Source: Rhodoferax sp.
GTDB lineage: Bacteria > Pseudomonadota > Gammaproteobacteria > Burkholderiales > Burkholderiaceae_C
Direction of reading: 5' to 3'
Length of the DNA: 14,140 nt
NCBI GenBank assembly: GCA_030833685.1
Contig: JAURGS010000040.1
Span: 1-14,140, forward strand
Below, piece after piece: positions 12,416 through 14,140 of this stretch. Every line of letters starts with the position of its first letter. The first letter of the stretch is position 1. Made by a program: the position numbers and the translations under genes. The notes beneath the pieces were generated by a model that was given only the letters and a program-made list of their open reading frames with translations, searched no databases and was not told the DNA's origin.

Positions 12416-14140
12416 ATGAAATTTGTACAAAACGTTTCCGTAAATCGCCAATTGAAGTTGTTGGTTGTTGCCTTTGCAATACTGGCACTCCTGGTCCTGT
12501 CCACTGGCTTACTGCAAATCCGCGCTAGCAGCAGCCTGGCCGGGCATGTGGGAAACCTTGCCCTTGAAGAACCCAGTGAGCTCGCCAAACGAATGGTCGG
12601 CTTCTCGCAGATCCTCACGGACGTAGAGGCTCTTGTCGAGCGAGCAAAAAACAGCGGCAACCCGCAAACCCTCGCTCAGGAAAAGTCTCTGGTAGCCAAA
12701 CGTCTTGCGACATTGGCCTCGCCGGATTGGCAAAGCCCAAGAAATCTGGATGCACATGCAGGCCATCTAGCCCCTTCTGAGCGCAAAACAACTGAGCTAC
12801 AGGGGGCCATGGATGCCTACCGAGATGCAATCACAGATGTCCTTGAAGTGCTGACCAGCGACCCCGCCCTCGCCTTACAACGTCTGCTTAGGGTCAACGC
12901 GACATTTAACCGACTGACCCAAGCATTTACCAAATACCTGGAACAAACAACTCAACAGACGCAAGCCACCATGGGATCGCACCTGGAGAGCATGCGTTCT
13001 CAAGCCTACCTGACCGATATCCCCGTGGCACTCGTGGCGATTTTTCTGCTGATGTGGGCTGGTTTGGTTACCCGCCGAATGTCCAAAAATTTTTCTGTTG
13101 TTAATTCCACGCTCGCCCAACTCGGTAGGGGCAACACCGATGTCGCCATTGAGCCCGCCAAATACCAAGGGGAAGTTGCCGAGACTCTCACGCACCTGAA
13201 CCATTTCAAAGAGACCTTGACCCAGTTGAAATTGCAATCAGAGGACCTCAATGACACCAACGCGCGCCGGGTTGCGCTCTCTGAGTCATCGCTGGACGCT
13301 TTGATCACGATCGACGACAAAGGAAAACTGGTCGACTTCAATGATGCGGCCCAGACAATTTTTGGCCATCGCAGGGAACAAGTGATCGGGCAGGAAATGT
13401 CCGATCTCATCATTCCACCCCAATACCGAGCTGCCCATCACAAGGGAATGAATCACTACCTGGCCAGTGGCGAAGGGCCCATTCTGAGCACCCGGGTTGA
13501 GATCACTGCCCTGCGAGCAGACGGCTCAGAATTCCCAGTCGAGTTGACCGTCGTTCCCTTCAAATCCCGAGGCAAAACCTACTTTATGGGGTCGGTCCGA
13601 GACCACAGCGAAAAGGCCAAGATAGAGGCCGAAAAAGCCAAGGTGGCTAAGTTACTGCAAGAATCGTTGAACGATCGAATCGCCAGGCAGTTTGCGATCG
13701 ACCAGCATGCCATTGTGAGCATCACCGACGTCACAGGCAAGATCACTTATACCAACGAGAAGTTCTCAGAAATCTGTGGCTTCTCACCTGAGCAATTACT
13801 AGGCAGTGACCACCGGTTATTGAAGTCTGATGTTCAGGACCAAGGCTTTTTCAAGTCGATGTGGGACACCATTGCCGAGGGCAATGTGTGGCATGGCGAG
13901 ATCTGCAACAAAGCCAAGAACGGCCGCCTTTTTTGGCTGTCATCAACTATCGTCCCCATGGTCGACTCCGAGGGTCAAATTTACGAATACATCGCCATCA
14001 GCACAGACATGACCGCCCAGAAACATGTCGAGGCCAATCTGATCGATGCCAAGGCCAACGCCGAAGCAGCCAATGAAGCCAAGAGCCAGTTTTTGGCCAA
14101 TATGAGTCATGAGATACGCACGCCGCTCAATGCGATGATG
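12416..14140 (+). CDS. Membrane PAS-PAS sensor histidine kinase, partial at right edge
   Basis: An open frame of 575 codons runs from the ATG at 12416 to the last base with no stop. A basic N-terminus leads into TM1 (about residues 13-33). An extracytoplasmic, mainly helical domain of about 165 residues follows, then TM2 (200-219), a HAMP-like linker, and a PAS domain (about 288-397; ALITIDDKGKLVDFNDAA is typical). A second PAS (about 425-537; SITDVTGKITYTNEKFSEICGF) and the start of HisKA with the H-box SHEIRTP (His565) complete the visible part. The frame upstream closes at a TAA (12365) and holds no other ATG; GAAGGG lies 12 bases before the start. It probably continues into an ATPase and perhaps receiver and HPt domains, like the first kinase, whose DNA it matches exactly over the final 77 bases. 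Its stimulus is unknown. Confidence 0.92.
   Translation, partial: MKFVQNVSVNRQLKLLVVAFAILALLVLSTGLLQIRASSSLAGHVGNLALEEPSELAKRMVGFSQILTDVEALVERAKNSGNPQTLAQEKSLVAKRLATLASPDWQSPRNLDAHAGHLAPSERKTTELQGAMDAYRDAITDVLEVLTSDPALALQRLLRVNATFNRLTQAFTKYLEQTTQQTQATMGSHLESMRSQAYLTDIPVALVAIFLLMWAGLVTRRMSKNFSVVNSTLAQLGRGNTDVAIEPAKYQGEVAETLTHLNHFKETLTQLKLQSEDLNDTNARRVALSESSLDALITIDDKGKLVDFNDAAQTIFGHRREQVIGQEMSDLIIPPQYRAAHHKGMNHYLASGEGPILSTRVEITALRADGSEFPVELTVVPFKSRGKTYFMGSVRDHSEKAKIEAEKAKVAKLLQESLNDRIARQFAIDQHAIVSITDVTGKITYTNEKFSEICGFSPEQLLGSDHRLLKSDVQDQGFFKSMWDTIAEGNVWHGEICNKAKNGRLFWLSSTIVPMVDSEGQIYEYIAISTDMTAQKHVEANLIDAKANAEAANEAKSQFLANMSHEIRTPLNAMM
14064..14140 (+). repeat. Exact 77-base direct repeat, copy 2 (window end)
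   Basis: The last 77 bases are identical to 7905-7981 in the first kinase. The window stops at the same base where the match could otherwise have been followed further, so the true length of the repeat is unknown. Confidence 0.97.

Overview
The window looks like chromosomal DNA from a betaproteobacterium of the order Burkholderiales, most likely the family Comamonadaceae (Rhodoferax/Polaromonas-like). The reasons are GC-rich coding, the protein sequences of GrpE, DnaK, DnaJ and FKBP, the divergent luciferase-like oxidoreductase/HxlR pair, and heat-shock genes preceded by sigma-32-type promoters with no CIRCE element. The genus assignment comes from sequence recognition alone. No RNA genes, insertion sequences, CRISPR arrays or phage genes were seen.

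Layout. (1) 82-1550: a luciferase-like flavin-dependent oxidoreductase on the minus strand, divergent from a small cysteine-free HxlR-type regulator; a dyad in the shared 149-base spacer is a candidate operator. (2) 1611-5961: a protein-folding block on the plus strand, made of a cytosolic FKBP prolyl isomerase, grpE, dnaK and dnaJ. Good sigma-32 promoter matches precede grpE and dnaK, and hairpins lie in the dnaK leader and the dnaK-dnaJ spacer. (3) 6258-12096: a three-gene signalling operon. It encodes a secreted PhnD-type binding protein, a membrane hybrid histidine kinase (HAMP-HisKA-HATPase-REC-HPt), and a response regulator (REC-PAS-GGDEF-EAL). (4) 12097-12415: a 319-base non-coding gap with a 9-bp inverted repeat. 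(5) 12416 to the right edge: the first 575 residues of a second membrane histidine kinase with two PAS domains, cut just after its H-box.

How the parts work together. The most distinctive region is 6258-12096. A periplasmic binding protein is encoded 8 bases from a kinase, and no ABC permease or ATPase is present. It therefore probably acts as a sensor rather than as a transport receptor. The predicted phosphorelay is His277 -> Asp614 -> His773 in the kinase, then Asp75 in the regulator, and the output would be cyclic-di-GMP. The regulator keeps an intact GGDEF motif and I-site, but its EAL domain has substitutions at two catalytic positions (DN for DD, ADG for AEG). It is thus predicted to be mainly a diguanylate cyclase.

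The second kinase shares an exact 77-base stretch with the first, covering the start of HisKA, and the window stops exactly at the end of that stretch. This suggests either a recently copied kinase module or a contig that ends at an assembly repeat.
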